From the NCBI GenBank assembly GCA_964552675.1, contig CAZKHJ010000006.1, forward strand, positions 48,290-112,289: 64,000 bases of DNA, given 5' to 3'. The notes under the pieces are model-generated. The model made no database searches and was not told the DNA's origin. It saw nothing but the letters and a program-made list of their open reading frames with translations. A program made the translations under genes and the position numbers. Shown here piece after piece: positions 1 through 9,468 of the stretch (position 1 is the stretch's first letter; every line of letters begins with the position of its first letter). The stretch is from Sulfurimicrobium sp964552675. Its GTDB lineage: Bacteria; Pseudomonadota; Gammaproteobacteria; Burkholderiales; Sulfuricellaceae.

Positions 1-203
1 ACGTACACGCCGCCCTTCTTGCTGGCCCAGAAGCGGAAGGCCTGATCCTTGAGGAAATTGGCACGGGCGGTATTCATCGCCAGCCTGAGGGCTTCCTGCC
101 GTATTGTATTGGCGTTCCAGTACAGCGAGCCGCCGACGATTGCGCCCCAGATCGCAACGGCCAGCCAGGCAAAGTGGTAAATCTGTTGACGTTTGTTGAT
201 CAT
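1..203 (-). CDS. Signalling protein with DUF3365 (Tll0287-like) sensor domain, 5' part only
   Basis: This is the first 67 codons of a gene running off the left edge. The start is an ATG at 203, 18 bases after the stop of the upstream hybrid kinase. The protein opens with a short basic stretch and one membrane segment (about residues 9-26, rich in A, W, I, V and G). It then reads NTARANFLKDQAFRFWASKK followed by GGVYV. The pattern of Asn, Lys-Asp, Arg-Trp and GGVYV is the hallmark of the N-terminus of DUF3365/Tll0287-like domains, which in many bacteria are periplasmic sensor modules of histidine kinases or diguanylate cyclases. The output domain lies outside the window. Its position behind two hybrid kinases on the same strand suggests a shared signalling operon. 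Confidence 0.7.
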   Translation of the reverse strand, partial: MINKRQQIYHFAWLAVAIWGAIVGGSLYWNANTIRQEALRLAMNTARANFLKDQAFRFWASKKGGVY

Positions 204-221
204 CCCGTTATTTCCGCTTGG

Positions 222-3032
222 TCAGGGTTCCTGGGTGCTGGCCGGCTCCAGCAGTTCATCCAGCAGGGTGAGGAAATCCGTGATTTGCAGGGGCTTGGTC
301 AGGTAGGCCACAAAGCCGGCATCCAGGCCTTTCCTGATGTCACGCTCCATGGCGTTGGCCGTGATGGCGACGACCGGGATATGGCTGGTGGCCGGGTCGT
401 TCTGCAGGTGGCGCAGGGCTTCATGGCCATCCATGCCGGGCAGGTTGATGTCGAGCAGGATGAGTTCGGGCTGATAGGCGCGGGCAATCTCCAGCCCCAG
501 TTCGGCGGTGTGGGCGTCGAGTAGCGACAGGCCCTTGTGGGTGGAAATGATTTTTTTTACCAGACGCAGGTTGGCCGGGTTGTCCTCGACGTAGAGCAGG
601 GTCCGCGCGGTGGCACAGGCGCCGGGTTCCGTAACCGTGTCGGGCTGTACTGGTGCTGCGGTTGCCTCGGCACAGGGCAGTTCGACCCAGAAAGTGCTGC
701 CTGTGCCGGCTGCGCTTTCCACGCCGATGGTGCCGTTCATGGATTCAATCAGCCTTTTGGAAAGGGCCAGGCCGATGCCGGTGCCCTCGATGCCGTCGTA
801 GACCGTTTCGATGCGTTCGAACGGTTTGAACAGGCGGCCTTGTTCTTCCGCCGGAATGCCGCGCCCATTGTCGCTTACCGCGATTCTGACTGAACCGTGC
901 ATTGCAGGGTGGCAGCTGATTGCCACGTTGCCGCCCTCGTGGTTGTATTTGATGGCATTGGAGAGCAGGTTGAGCAGAATCTGGCGCAGGCGCAGGCGGT
1001 CGGCCAGAACCGCCTGGTTGCTGCAGATGCCGTCGGCGTTGATGTTCAGGCTGATACTGCGCCGGATTGCCAGGGACTGCACCAGGGCCGCGCATTCATC
1101 CACCAGCGGCCCGATGGATACGGCTTCCGGCGCCAGTTCCAGACGGCCGCTTTCGATGCGCGCCAGATCCAGCACTTCGTTGATCAGTTCCAGCAGATGG
1201 CTGCCGGCGTGCAGGATCTCGTAAATATTTTCCTGCTGGTCGGGAGAGAGCGGGTGCCGCGTGTCCGATTCGAGCAGTTGTCCGAACCCCAGGATGGCAT
1301 TCATCGGCGTGCGCAGTTCGTGGCTCATGCGCGACAGGAACTCCGACTTGGCGCTGTTGGCCTGCTCGGCTTCCTCCTTGGCACGCCACAGATCAGCGGT
1401 GCGCTCGGCCACGCGCTGTTCGAGCTGATCGTTGAGCTGGCCGAGGGCGAGTTCGGCCTGTTTGCGCTCGCTGATATCGCTGGTGACGCCGTTCCACAGG
1501 CTGTCCCCATTTTCCAGCAGGGTAGGGACCGATTCGATGAGGAACCAGCGGGTTTCGCCACGGATGACAAAGCGGCCTTCCCACCGGAAGGGCTGAAGGG
1601 TGCGCCCCGCTTCCTGGTTGAGGCGGATGAATTCATCCCGTTCTTCGGGATGGGCGCAGGCAAAAGCCGTGGCGCTGTCCGCCAGCACCTCCTGGGCGGA
1701 CAGCCCCAGCAACTGGCAGAAACGCGGACTGACGTAATCAAAGGCCATCGAGCCGTCGGCGCGGATGCGGAAGGTGTAGACCCCGACCGGGATGCGTTCG
1801 GCCAGTTCCTCATATTGCTCCTTGCTCTGGCGCAAGGCCTCCTGCGCGAGCATGGATGCGGTGACATCCTGCACCGTGCCCACCGAACGCAGCGGCTTGC
1901 CGTGGCTGTCGAAATCCGAGACGCAGCGCTCGTGCACCCATTTGATGCGCCCGTCGGGCATCCGCAGCCGGTGGGTGATTTCGTAGGGGACCCGGGTTTC
2001 GAGCGAGTGGGTGTAGGCCAGGTTGACCGAATTGCGGTCGTCGGGATGAATGGCGTTGAGGAATGCCTCATAGGTGGCGCTGAACTGGCTCGGGTCGAGC
2101 TCGAACAGGCGGAAAATCCCGTCGCTCCAGCTCAGTTCGCCGCTGGCCAGGTTCAATTCCCAGTTGCCCATCTGGGCAAGGCGCTGTGCTTCCTCCAGGC
2201 GCTCCGTGCTGGTGCGCAGCGCCTGTTCCATGTGCTGGCGTGCGGTGATGTCGCGTGACAGCACGACGAAGCGCGGCGTACTGTCGGGGCCGGTGTGCTT
2301 GCGCGCGACGGAGAGTTCGAAGCACAGATTGCCCTGCGGCACGGACAGTTCGAGCTGCCTGCCATGGGAATGGCCTGTTTCGTGCGCTTCCTGCAATGCC
2401 TGCATGACGATGCTGGCGGCCTCGGGCGGCAGCATGTCGGATACTTTCCGGTGCAGCAGTTCGTCGGCGGGCGCGGCCAGCAAGGCGGAACTCTGGGCAT
2501 GGATGTCATGGTAGGTTCCGTCCAGGCCAAGCTCGAACAGCAGGTCGGGAATGGCGTCCAGCGTGGCTTCCAGCTGGTTTTGCGTGGCCAGCATGGCGGC
2601 TTCGGCCTGTTTTTGCGCGCTGATGTCGTGGTAGATGCAGAGGAAATACGGCTTGCCGCCGCTTTTCATCAGCAAGACGCTGACATGGACGTCGAGCAGT
2701 GTTCCGTTCTTGTGGCGGTGGCGGGTTTCGAAGATGTCCTGCCCGTGGCGGAAAATTTTTTGGATATGCGCCCGGGTCTGTTCCGGGCTTTCCTCTGCTT
2801 CATAGTCGGAAATGCGCAGCATGGCGAATTCTTCCGCGCTGTAACCCAGCTGGCGGTGGGCGGCAGGGTTGAACTGTAATGGGAGGGCCGTTTCCGGATC
2901 AATGATTACCAGTCCGTCCGGTATCAGCGCGAACAGCGCGCCAAGGTGCTGGTTATCGTCGTTACGGTCGCACAGGGTTTGAGCATCCATCCCGGGCAGG
3001 GCTTCTGGGGGGGGCGGGGTTGAATCAAGCAT
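222..3032 (-). CDS. Multi-PAS hybrid sensor histidine kinase
   Basis: This 936-residue protein has four PAS-type regions (about 30-140, 150-265, 285-395 and 405-525) and a coiled linker. A HisKA domain follows with the phosphorylatable His571 in SHELRTP, then a HATPase with N-box NAIKYN, DNGRGIP and GTGIGLALSK. The C-terminal receiver domain has its acceptor Asp861 in LLDINLPGMDG and a conserved KP pair near the end. No membrane segment is seen, so it is probably a cytoplasmic kinase that senses redox, light or ligands through PAS. No HPt domain is present, so phosphotransfer to a separate HPt protein is expected. Codons 5-9 contain a run of eight C on the coding strand. It lies downstream of, and is paralogous to, the hybrid kinase at 3138-5057. 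No input signal can be assigned. Confidence 0.93.
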   Translation of the reverse strand: MLDSTPPPPEALPGMDAQTLCDRNDDNQHLGALFALIPDGLVIIDPETALPLQFNPAAHRQLGYSAEEFAMLRISDYEAEESPEQTRAHIQKIFRHGQDIFETRHRHKNGTLLDVHVSVLLMKSGGKPYFLCIYHDISAQKQAEAAMLATQNQLEATLDAIPDLLFELGLDGTYHDIHAQSSALLAAPADELLHRKVSDMLPPEAASIVMQALQEAHETGHSHGRQLELSVPQGNLCFELSVARKHTGPDSTPRFVVLSRDITARQHMEQALRTSTERLEEAQRLAQMGNWELNLASGELSWSDGIFRLFELDPSQFSATYEAFLNAIHPDDRNSVNLAYTHSLETRVPYEITHRLRMPDGRIKWVHERCVSDFDSHGKPLRSVGTVQDVTASMLAQEALRQSKEQYEELAERIPVGVYTFRIRADGSMAFDYVSPRFCQLLGLSAQEVLADSATAFACAHPEERDEFIRLNQEAGRTLQPFRWEGRFVIRGETRWFLIESVPTLLENGDSLWNGVTSDISERKQAELALGQLNDQLEQRVAERTADLWRAKEEAEQANSAKSEFLSRMSHELRTPMNAILGFGQLLESDTRHPLSPDQQENIYEILHAGSHLLELINEVLDLARIESGRLELAPEAVSIGPLVDECAALVQSLAIRRSISLNINADGICSNQAVLADRLRLRQILLNLLSNAIKYNHEGGNVAISCHPAMHGSVRIAVSDNGRGIPAEEQGRLFKPFERIETVYDGIEGTGIGLALSKRLIESMNGTIGVESAAGTGSTFWVELPCAEATAAPVQPDTVTEPGACATARTLLYVEDNPANLRLVKKIISTHKGLSLLDAHTAELGLEIARAYQPELILLDINLPGMDGHEALRHLQNDPATSHIPVVAITANAMERDIRKGLDAGFVAYLTKPLQITDFLTLLDELLEPASTQEP

Positions 3033-3137
3033 CCGGCGACTCCACGTTTTTTGGGCGAGGTGAGGGATTAATAGTAGCTGAGGGAGGCCATGCTGGAAAG
3101 AAGAATGGTTCTCATCCAGGCCGGCTGGTGTGCCATG

Positions 3138-5057
3138 TCATGCCTTCAGTCTGATGCATTCATCAATTATCCCGAGGAAGCGCTGCACATCCAGCGGTTT
3201 GGTCAGGTAATCGTTGAAGCCGGCTTCCATGCCGCGCTGGATATCGCGCTCGGTGGTGTTGGCGGTGAGCGCCACGATGGGCGTGTGTTGCCCCCACGGT
3301 TCGGCGCGCAGCCTGGCCAGCACCTTGAAACCATCCATGTCCGGCATGTTGATATCCAGAACGATCAGGTCGGGACGTTTGTCTGCCGCGAGCGCCAGGC
3401 CGATGGCCGGGGTGTGCGCGGTAATCAGGTGGATGCCGTGGCGCCGGGCGAGCAGTTTGCTCATGCGCTTGAGATTGGATGGATTGTCGTCCACATAGAG
3501 AATGGTGAACTGTTCCATGGGCGCACTGCTGTTGAGGTGAAGGTCAGGGCAGGCCGGTGAGCCTTCGGCCAGCAGCTCGATCCAGAAGGTGCTGCCCACG
3601 CCGGCCGTGCTGTCCGCGCCGATGCTGCCGCCCATCAGTTCGACCAGCTGGCGGCTGATGCTGAGGCCGATGCCGGTTCCGGCGATGTGGCCGTTTTCCT
3701 CGCCGAGCCGGTTGAATGGCTGGAACAGCTCGCCCATGCGTGCGGCGGGAATGCCCTGGCCGCTATCGGATACCAGGATACGAACCTGGCCGTCTCCGGT
3801 GGAGGCGATGCGCACCCTGATGCTGCCGTTGGGGCGGTTGTATTTGACCGCATTCGACATGAGATTGATCAGCACCTGCTTGAGGCGCATGCGGTCGGCA
3901 CGCAGCATCATGTCTCCGGGTGGATCGGCTTCAATGCTGATACCGTGCGTATCGGCCAGCGGCTGGATCAGGGTGATGCATTCATCGAGCACTTCGGCAT
4001 AATCCACCGCTTCGATCGAGAGCTCGATGTTGCCGGATTCGATCCGGGCCAGGTTCAGTACCTCGTTGATCAGGTCCATCAGGTGGGTGCCGGCCTTGAG
4101 TATCTCCTGCACGCTGCCATGCTGGTCCTCATTCAGGCTGCCGTCGTATTCCAGCAGTTGCGAGAAGCCGAGGATGGCATTCATCGGGGTGCGCAGTTCG
4201 TGCGACATGCTGGAAAGAAAGTCGGATTTGGCGCGGCTGGCGCGCTCGGCCTCGTTCTTGGCGGCGATCAGCGCCTGCTCGGCCTGTTTCAGGCTGGAAA
4301 TGTCGAGGCCAGTGCCGATCAGGCAATGTTCGCCATTGAATTCAAGCGCCGCGCCCTGGAAATAGTAGGGAATGATTTTTCCCGATTTGGAGATCAGGGT
4401 GGATTCGACTTCCGCCTTGCCCTTCTCCATGCATTCCTGAATTTTTCCCATAACGCGGCCGCGTTCGGCTTCGGGAATGCAATCCAGCGGGGTCATGTGC
4501 TCGATTTCTGCTGCGCTGTAGCCGGTGACGCGGCTGAAACTGTCGTTGGTCTTGAGGAAGCGGCCCGCAGCGGAGAAGACATAGAAAATTCCCGGCAGGG
4601 CGTTGATGGCGGCGTCGGAGAAATCGCGCTCGGCGCGCAGATTCGCCTCCACTTCCATGAGCAGGGTGATGTCGGTGCGCAGGGAAATATACTGGTAGGG
4701 CAGCCCTTCTTCATCGAGAAAAGGCACGATGGAAGATTCCACCCAGTAGGAATGCCCGTCCTTGGCACGGTTGCAGACTACCCCTTGCCAGGTCCTGCCG
4801 CTGGCAATGGTGTCCCACATTTCGGCGTAAAAGCTGTCGGGATGTTTGCCGGATTTGAGAATGCGGTGGTTTTGCCCGAGCAGTTCGTCTGCCCGGTAGC
4901 CGCTGACCTGGCAGAATTTGTCATTGACGAAGGTGATGGTCCCGGACGCATCGGCAATGCTCATGATGGCATGCTGGTTCAGGGCGCAGCCCAGGTCGGC
5001 GCATTGCTGCAGGGTCAGCTCTGGTAGCGCAGCCTGTCGTACAGGGGGCTGATTCAT
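3138..5057 (-). CDS. PAS-PAS hybrid sensor histidine kinase
   Basis: This 639-residue protein has two PAS domains (about 22-135 and 145-258) and a HisKA domain with His286 in SHELRTP. The HATPase carries SNAVKYN, DSGQGIP and GTGIGLSIS, and a receiver domain has acceptor Asp568 in LDINMPDMDG. It lacks membrane segments. A good ribosome-binding site (AGGGA) precedes the ATG at 5057. It is the first gene of the minus-strand signalling cluster that continues with the longer hybrid kinase and a DUF3365 protein. The kinase and receiver modules of the two hybrid kinases look alike throughout, which suggests tandem duplication followed by gain or loss of PAS units. The signal and partner are unknown. 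Confidence 0.93.
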   Translation of the reverse strand: MNQPPVRQAALPELTLQQCADLGCALNQHAIMSIADASGTITFVNDKFCQVSGYRADELLGQNHRILKSGKHPDSFYAEMWDTIASGRTWQGVVCNRAKDGHSYWVESSIVPFLDEEGLPYQYISLRTDITLLMEVEANLRAERDFSDAAINALPGIFYVFSAAGRFLKTNDSFSRVTGYSAAEIEHMTPLDCIPEAERGRVMGKIQECMEKGKAEVESTLISKSGKIIPYYFQGAALEFNGEHCLIGTGLDISSLKQAEQALIAAKNEAERASRAKSDFLSSMSHELRTPMNAILGFSQLLEYDGSLNEDQHGSVQEILKAGTHLMDLINEVLNLARIESGNIELSIEAVDYAEVLDECITLIQPLADTHGISIEADPPGDMMLRADRMRLKQVLINLMSNAVKYNRPNGSIRVRIASTGDGQVRILVSDSGQGIPAARMGELFQPFNRLGEENGHIAGTGIGLSISRQLVELMGGSIGADSTAGVGSTFWIELLAEGSPACPDLHLNSSAPMEQFTILYVDDNPSNLKRMSKLLARRHGIHLITAHTPAIGLALAADKRPDLIVLDINMPDMDGFKVLARLRAEPWGQHTPIVALTANTTERDIQRGMEAGFNDYLTKPLDVQRFLGIIDECIRLKA

Positions 5058-5170
5058 GTCCGTTTCCCTTGGGGTGGCGTCCTGAAGCCTGGAGCGCTCT
5101 GGTTTTTAGATTTGCTCTAAAAAATTATATGCCATTGAACGGGCTGCCGTCATCCTTCTTGCTGGTTATG

Positions 5171-5524
5171 CTAATGTACTGATTGCTTTGCGGTTTTGAA
5201 CAGGCGGGCATAGAGAATTGCGCTGAGAAAAAAGACCGTGCTCAGCCCTGTTTCAACCAGGCCCAGCGTGGCGCCCAGGCCGTGGTCCGACCAGGCGCGC
5301 ACCACCCCTTCGGTGAAATAGAGCAGGATCAGCATCGCGGCCCACTGGTAGGTGTAAACCTTGCCGCGCAGGATGCCGAACAGGGGCAGCAGCAGCGGCA
5401 CGGCCTTGACCACCAGCAGCGAGCCGCCGGGGCGCACCGGGGCGAGCCAGCCTTCCCAGGCGAGGCAGAGCAGAATCAGCCCGATCAGGCTGGTGATGGC
5501 GCCGTAGTGATAAAGGTTTTTCAT
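5171..5524 (-). CDS. DUF2069 small membrane protein
   Basis: This 117-residue protein is almost entirely four hydrophobic segments (about residues 8-25, 36-52, 58-75 and 88-108). It matches the DUF2069 family of betaproteobacterial inner-membrane proteins, recognised by its length, its Gly/Leu-rich helices and its place next to wrbA and yihY. Its ATG at 5524 overlaps the stop of the HugZ-like gene (ATGA), so it is probably translated by coupling as the last gene of wrbA-hugZ-DUF2069. No function is established for the family. The 113 bases between this gene and the kinase upstream start (5058-5170) hold no gene. Confidence 0.75.
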   Translation of the reverse strand: MKNLYHYGAITSLIGLILLCLAWEGWLAPVRPGGSLLVVKAVPLLLPLFGILRGKVYTYQWAAMLILLYFTEGVVRAWSDHGLGATLGLVETGLSTVFFLSAILYARLFKTAKQSVH

Positions 5525-5997
5525 GCAAAAGCTTGCCCGGTCATGGTGCTCAGGAAATCGCCGGGCGCAATCCAGCGCGCGGCGCCGAAGCCGCCGATAT
5601 AGCGCAGCTGTGCAGGTTCGATGCGGCAGAAAAAGAAATCCAGCGCGAAATATTGTTCCGCCGCGGGGAAATGGCGCAGATAGAGGGGTTTCAGCGTGGC
5701 GCTTTCTTCCTCTCCGAGCCGCCGTGCTTCACCTACCAGGGTGAGGCGCGGGCTGGCCTGCACCTCGCTGGCCGTGCCTTGCACCAGCAGGCTGACGCGC
5801 GGGTCGGCGGCAATGTTCCGGCTGTGCTCCGCCAGTGCGCTGATCAGGAACACCGGCCGCCCGGAGGGATCGGTGAAATAATCCACCCCTGTGACGAAGG
5901 GGTGGCCGCCCAGCCGCTGGGAAAGCGTGGCCAGCGCCCCGCTGTGCTGGCTATACAGCAGCTGGCAGGCAGCCAGGATGTCGGGGTGGTTGGCCAT
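5521..5997 (-). CDS. HugZ-like / pyridoxamine 5'-phosphate oxidase-fold flavin-binding protein
   Basis: This protein of about 158 residues belongs to the split-barrel FMN-binding superfamily. It opens with the helix around LLYSQHSGALATLS, typical of HugZ-type haem-handling proteins, followed by the strand segments PFVTGVDYFTD, PVFLISALAEHSRN and PRLTLVGEARRL. These resemble the beta-barrel that binds FMN or haem. The start is placed at the ATG at 5997, which overlaps the wrbA stop in a TAATG arrangement; a longer reading from 6051 would run into wrbA. The family includes haem oxygenases and F420- or flavin-dependent oxidoreductases. The extra C-terminal haem-binding domain of true HugZ is absent, so the activity stays open. 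Its stop overlaps the DUF2069 start. Confidence 0.75.
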   Translation of the reverse strand: MANHPDILAACQLLYSQHSGALATLSQRLGGHPFVTGVDYFTDPSGRPVFLISALAEHSRNIAADPRVSLLVQGTASEVQASPRLTLVGEARRLGEEESATLKPLYLRHFPAAEQYFALDFFFCRIEPAQLRYIGGFGAARWIAPGDFLSTMTGQAFA

Positions 5998-6590
5998 TAT
6001 CGCGCCAGTTTCAGCGCGGTTTCCGCCAGCCGTTTGCCCAGAGCGAGGCACAGCCTGCGTTCTTCCTCGCTAAACGGCCTGTTGCCGTCCGCTCCGGCCA
6101 CGTGGCTGGCGCCGTAGGGCGTGCCGCCGCTGGTGGTGGCGGTCAGTTCGGGGTTGGAGTATGGCAGACCGACGATCACCATGCCGTGGTGCAGCAGCGG
6201 CACCATCATGGAAAACAGCGTGGCTTCCTGGCCGCCGTGCATGCTGGCGGTGGAAGTGAACAGCGCCGCCGGCTTGCCGATCAGCGCGCCCTTGAGCCAT
6301 TGCGGCGTGGTGCCGTCCCAGAAGTATTTCAGCGGCGCCGCCATGTTGCCGAAACGGGTCGGACTGCCCAGCGCCAGGCCAACGCATTCTTCCAGGTCCT
6401 TCAGTTCGACATAGGGGGCGCCGGTGTCGGGAATGGCATCTTCCACCGCCTCGCATACCGTGGAAATTCTGGGCACGGTACGGAGGCGCGCGCTGGCGCC
6501 GGGAACCTGTTCCACGCCGCGCGCGATCAGTTGCGCCATTTCCTTCACTGCGCCGTGCAGGCTGTAATAAAGCACCAGAATTTCGCTCAT
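5997..6590 (-). CDS. wrbA: WrbA-type NAD(P)H:quinone oxidoreductase
   Basis: This is a flavodoxin-fold protein of 197 residues. It begins MSEILVLYYS, with the phosphate-binding loop YYSLHGAVKEMA, and continues with the WrbA signatures LGSPTRFGNMAAPLKYFWDG, GKPAALFTSTASMHGGQE and the PYGASHVAG region. WrbA proteins are FMN-dependent quinone reductases that carry out two-electron reductions to limit redox cycling. The ATG at 6590 is preferred over the in-frame TTG at 6602 because a GAG-type ribosome site sits just before it. It starts a translationally coupled trio with the HugZ-like protein and DUF2069, and is divergent from yihY across about 60 bases. Confidence 0.92.
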   Translation of the reverse strand: MSEILVLYYSLHGAVKEMAQLIARGVEQVPGASARLRTVPRISTVCEAVEDAIPDTGAPYVELKDLEECVGLALGSPTRFGNMAAPLKYFWDGTTPQWLKGALIGKPAALFTSTASMHGGQEATLFSMMVPLLHHGMVIVGLPYSNPELTATTSGGTPYGASHVAGADGNRPFSEEERRLCLALGKRLAETALKLAR

Positions 6591-6650
6591 TGTCGTTCTC
6601 AAGGGGGGGAAATATGCCTATTATACGGCGTTCTCATTCCATTCATTCCC

Positions 6651-7877
6651 ATGCGCCGTGCACTCCTCGAACTGTTGAGCTTTTTGCGTTTTCTGGCGCG
6701 GCGTTTCGGCGAGGATCGTTGCATCCAGATCGCCGCCAGCCTGACCTACACCACGCTGCTGTCGCTGGTGCCGCTGATCGTCATTGCCCTGATGGTGATG
6801 TCGGCATTTCCGGCGTTTACCGACCTGATGACCCAGCTCAAGATTTTCCTGCTCACCAATATGGTGCCGGAGGCTGCGGGCAAGATCATCACCGTGTACA
6901 TGCACCAGTTCTCCGAGAAGGCCATGCGCCTCACCGCTGCGGGTATCGCCGCGCTGGGCGTGACGGCCCTGATGCTGATGCTGACCATCGAGCATGCTTT
7001 CAACCTGATCTGGCGCGTGCGCACGCCGCGCCCGCTGCTGCAGCGGATTCTCACCTACTGGGCGGTGCTGACGCTGGGGCCGCTGTCGATCGGTGCCAGC
7101 CTGTCGCTGACTTCCTACCTGGTGAGCTATTCGCTCGGCTATGTCGCTTTCATCCCCCTGCTGGGGGTGATCGTCCTGAAAATCGTCCCGGTCGTGATCA
7201 CGACGGTTGCCTTTTCCCTGCTTTATCTTGCTGTGCCCAACCGTTACGTGCCGGTCCGCCATGCCCTGGCCGGCGGACTGGTGGCAGGCGTCGGCCTGGA
7301 ACTGATGAGCCGGGCCTTTACCGCCTACATCCTGCATTTTTCCAGCTATACCCTGGTCTATGGCGCGTTCGCCAGCCTGCCGGTATTTCTGCTGTGGATT
7401 TACCTGTCCTGGCTGGTGGTGGTGAGCGGCGCGGTGGTGGCGGCCTCGCTGTCCTACTGGAGCGGTGGCGCATGGCGCATCGAGCGCACGGCGGGGCGGC
7501 GCTGTTTTGATGCGCTGCGGCTGTTGCGGGTGCTGCGCCAGGGACAGCAGCGTGCCGAGGTGATGAGTTTGCAGCTGTTGCGGCAGGAAACGCGGTTGAC
7601 GCTGGATGAGCTTGAAGATATTTTGCGCCAGCTGCGCGATGCCGGGATGGTGGAGCGGACGACGCGGCAGGGCTGGGTGCTGGCACGCAGTGCTGCCGAT
7701 ATCCGGCTGGCCGAGGTGTTCCGGCTGTTCGTGTTCACTCCGGAAACCGTTGCGCCGGGAAGCGACGATCAGGCGCTAGGGGAGCTGGCGCAGCGGCTTT
7801 CCGGCCATTTCGAGGAAGCCCTGGCCGGGACGCTGGAAGACTTGTTCAGGGATTCCCTTATGCCTGAAGCGTGGTGA
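6651..7877 (+). CDS. yihY: YihY/BrkB family inner-membrane protein with C-terminal winged-helix-like domain
   Basis: This protein of about 408 residues belongs to UPF0761 (YihY, once mis-called RNase BN). Six hydrophobic segments span roughly residues 30-280. The family motif ARRFGEDRCIQIAASLTYTT lies near the N-terminus and LPVFLLWIYLSWLVVVSGA near the last helix. The final 100 residues are soluble and resemble a winged helix (RQETRLTLDELEDILRQLRD, then VERTTRQGWVLAR), as is common in betaproteobacterial members. The ATG at 6651 is used; reading further upstream only runs antisense through wrbA. The 3' end overlaps the convergent PilZ-like gene by 20 bases. The function is not established; proposed roles are transport or envelope related. 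Confidence 0.88.
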   Translation: MRRALLELLSFLRFLARRFGEDRCIQIAASLTYTTLLSLVPLIVIALMVMSAFPAFTDLMTQLKIFLLTNMVPEAAGKIITVYMHQFSEKAMRLTAAGIAALGVTALMLMLTIEHAFNLIWRVRTPRPLLQRILTYWAVLTLGPLSIGASLSLTSYLVSYSLGYVAFIPLLGVIVLKIVPVVITTVAFSLLYLAVPNRYVPVRHALAGGLVAGVGLELMSRAFTAYILHFSSYTLVYGAFASLPVFLLWIYLSWLVVVSGAVVAASLSYWSGGAWRIERTAGRRCFDALRLLRVLRQGQQRAEVMSLQLLRQETRLTLDELEDILRQLRDAGMVERTTRQGWVLARSAADIRLAEVFRLFVFTPETVAPGSDDQALGELAQRLSGHFEEALAGTLEDLFRDSLMPEAW

Positions 7878-9468
7878 ATTCGAACAGGTCGAAGGTGGCG
7901 GTCTGTTCCAGCAGTTTGCTGGCGCGCACGTTTTGCGGCCGGCCCATGCCTTCGAGCATGAATTCGCGCTGAGGCTGGAAGCTGCCGCGCAGCGCCAGCA
8001 GGGTGGAAGGCTGCTTCAGCGCGGGAATTTCCGGCAGCACCAGCGCCGGCTGGAAAAGGGTGCCGGCGCTGGCGATCACTGGCCGCACCATGACCGGCGT
8101 GGCGGTGGGGGCGATCATCTGGGCGCCGAGTTGCAGGTGGCTGGGATTTTCGCTGCTCACCCAGCGAACCACGCCTATATTCCAGGCTTCACTGCCCTCC
8201 GGGCGCAGGCCGATGATTTCCCCGACCCGCACATAGGCATCGGTCTTGGGGTCCTTGGCAAGGGCCAGTCCGCCCGCGCTTTCATTGATGATGAGCCAGT
8301 TTTTCGTTACATAGGTTTGATGGCTGGTCTTGTCGAGCGGGGAGTCGGCCAGTTCCAGGGTGATTTCCGTATCCGGATTTTCGTCTGGCGTTTCTTCTTT
8401 GGCGGCAAGGTCCTTGCCGGTTTCCTCGGAAAGAAAGTAGTGGATGGCGCGGATGCCGGCGCAGATATCCATCCGCGCATTGTTCTGGATGCGGGTGAAA
8501 ATCCGCTTGGGCGCAATGCCCCAGTGCTTGAGCATGCGCCGCAGCAGGTTGGGGAAACCGAAATCCTTGGCACTGACCGGGAGCAGCAACGCCTTGGGGT
8601 CGACGCCGCTTTCCAGGCGCTGGATCTGCTGGTGCAGCAGGCGCGCCAGTTCGATGGTGTTGAGCAGGATATCGGTGCGCGCATCGGTGACCGTGGTGTC
8701 ATGCGCCAGCGCCCGTGGCGGCTTGTCGCTGTCGAGACGCACCAGAAAGAAACCCGAGGTGTTGCTGGTCTGCATCAGCGGCTGCAGATGGGCATGGCCG
8801 CCAAAGTTGGAAAGATAGTCGAGCACCTTGTTGACCTCGCCCTGCATCAGGCGGTAGGGGTCGAGCAGGGCCAGCAGCAGCGCCTGTTTGTAGGCCAGGT
8901 TGACGCTGCTCTGCTGGCCGTGGTTTTGCACCGCTTCGTCCTGTATGCCATTTTCCACCGCATACATGAACAGGGTGTGCATTTCCGCCCATACTCCGGC
9001 AGGGGTAGGGGCATAGGTCTGGTAACACACCACCAGCATGTGCCCCAGGCTGGCGATGGCGCGTTCCACCACCAGCGGCAGCTGCTTGTTGCCGCCAAAG
9101 CTCAGGCGTTTGGTGGCGTGCTCGGTAAGAATGATTTTGTAGCCGTAGGCCAGCTCGGTTTGCAGCTGGCGCGCATGGCTGGCGATCAGCCGGCTTTTCT
9201 CGGGCAGCGGCAGGGGCTGGCCGGAGTATTGTTCTTCCAGCGCCGGCATCAGGCTGGTGATGGTGGCGCGAAACAGTTCGAGCAGCTTGAGGCGCGTATC
9301 CTCGGCGACTTTGCTGCGATTGAGCGCGCTCAGCCCGTCCAGCAGCGCGCGCGAGGCCTCGTTCAGGTTGGAAAGCGGCAAGTCGGTCAGCCATTCGGCG
9401 ACTTGCTTGGGGCGCGTTTCTACGGTTAAATTCTGTTCCGGCGTGGGTACGGAAAGTTTGATGGTCAT
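7858..9468 (-). CDS. Conserved protein with PilZ-like C-terminal domain
   Basis: This 536-residue soluble protein has a long alpha-helical N-terminal region (about 1-330) without a motif I can name. An acidic linker follows (about 345-375). The C-terminal part reads NWLIINESAGGLALAK, then VRVGEIIGLRPEG and NIGVVRWV. The Asn-x-Ser-x-x-Gly-hydrophobic pattern followed by a barrel strand is the PilZ core seen in c-di-GMP effectors, but I do not see a clear RxxxR motif before it, so ligand binding is uncertain. A role as a c-di-GMP responsive or degenerate PilZ protein is an inference. It stands alone on the minus strand, convergent with yihY and divergent from yqhA across 170 bases with no other gene. 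Confidence 0.65.
   Translation of the reverse strand: MTIKLSVPTPEQNLTVETRPKQVAEWLTDLPLSNLNEASRALLDGLSALNRSKVAEDTRLKLLELFRATITSLMPALEEQYSGQPLPLPEKSRLIASHARQLQTELAYGYKIILTEHATKRLSFGGNKQLPLVVERAIASLGHMLVVCYQTYAPTPAGVWAEMHTLFMYAVENGIQDEAVQNHGQQSSVNLAYKQALLLALLDPYRLMQGEVNKVLDYLSNFGGHAHLQPLMQTSNTSGFFLVRLDSDKPPRALAHDTTVTDARTDILLNTIELARLLHQQIQRLESGVDPKALLLPVSAKDFGFPNLLRRMLKHWGIAPKRIFTRIQNNARMDICAGIRAIHYFLSEETGKDLAAKEETPDENPDTEITLELADSPLDKTSHQTYVTKNWLIINESAGGLALAKDPKTDAYVRVGEIIGLRPEGSEAWNIGVVRWVSSENPSHLQLGAQMIAPTATPVMVRPVIASAGTLFQPALVLPEIPALKQPSTLLALRGSFQPQREFMLEGMGRPQNVRASKLLEQTATFDLFEFTTLQA

Noticed and set aside
897..2258. Long plus-strand open frame of 453 codons
   Set aside because: It is antisense to the hybrid kinase, has no recognisable domain, and reflects the GC-rich codon pattern of the opposite strand.
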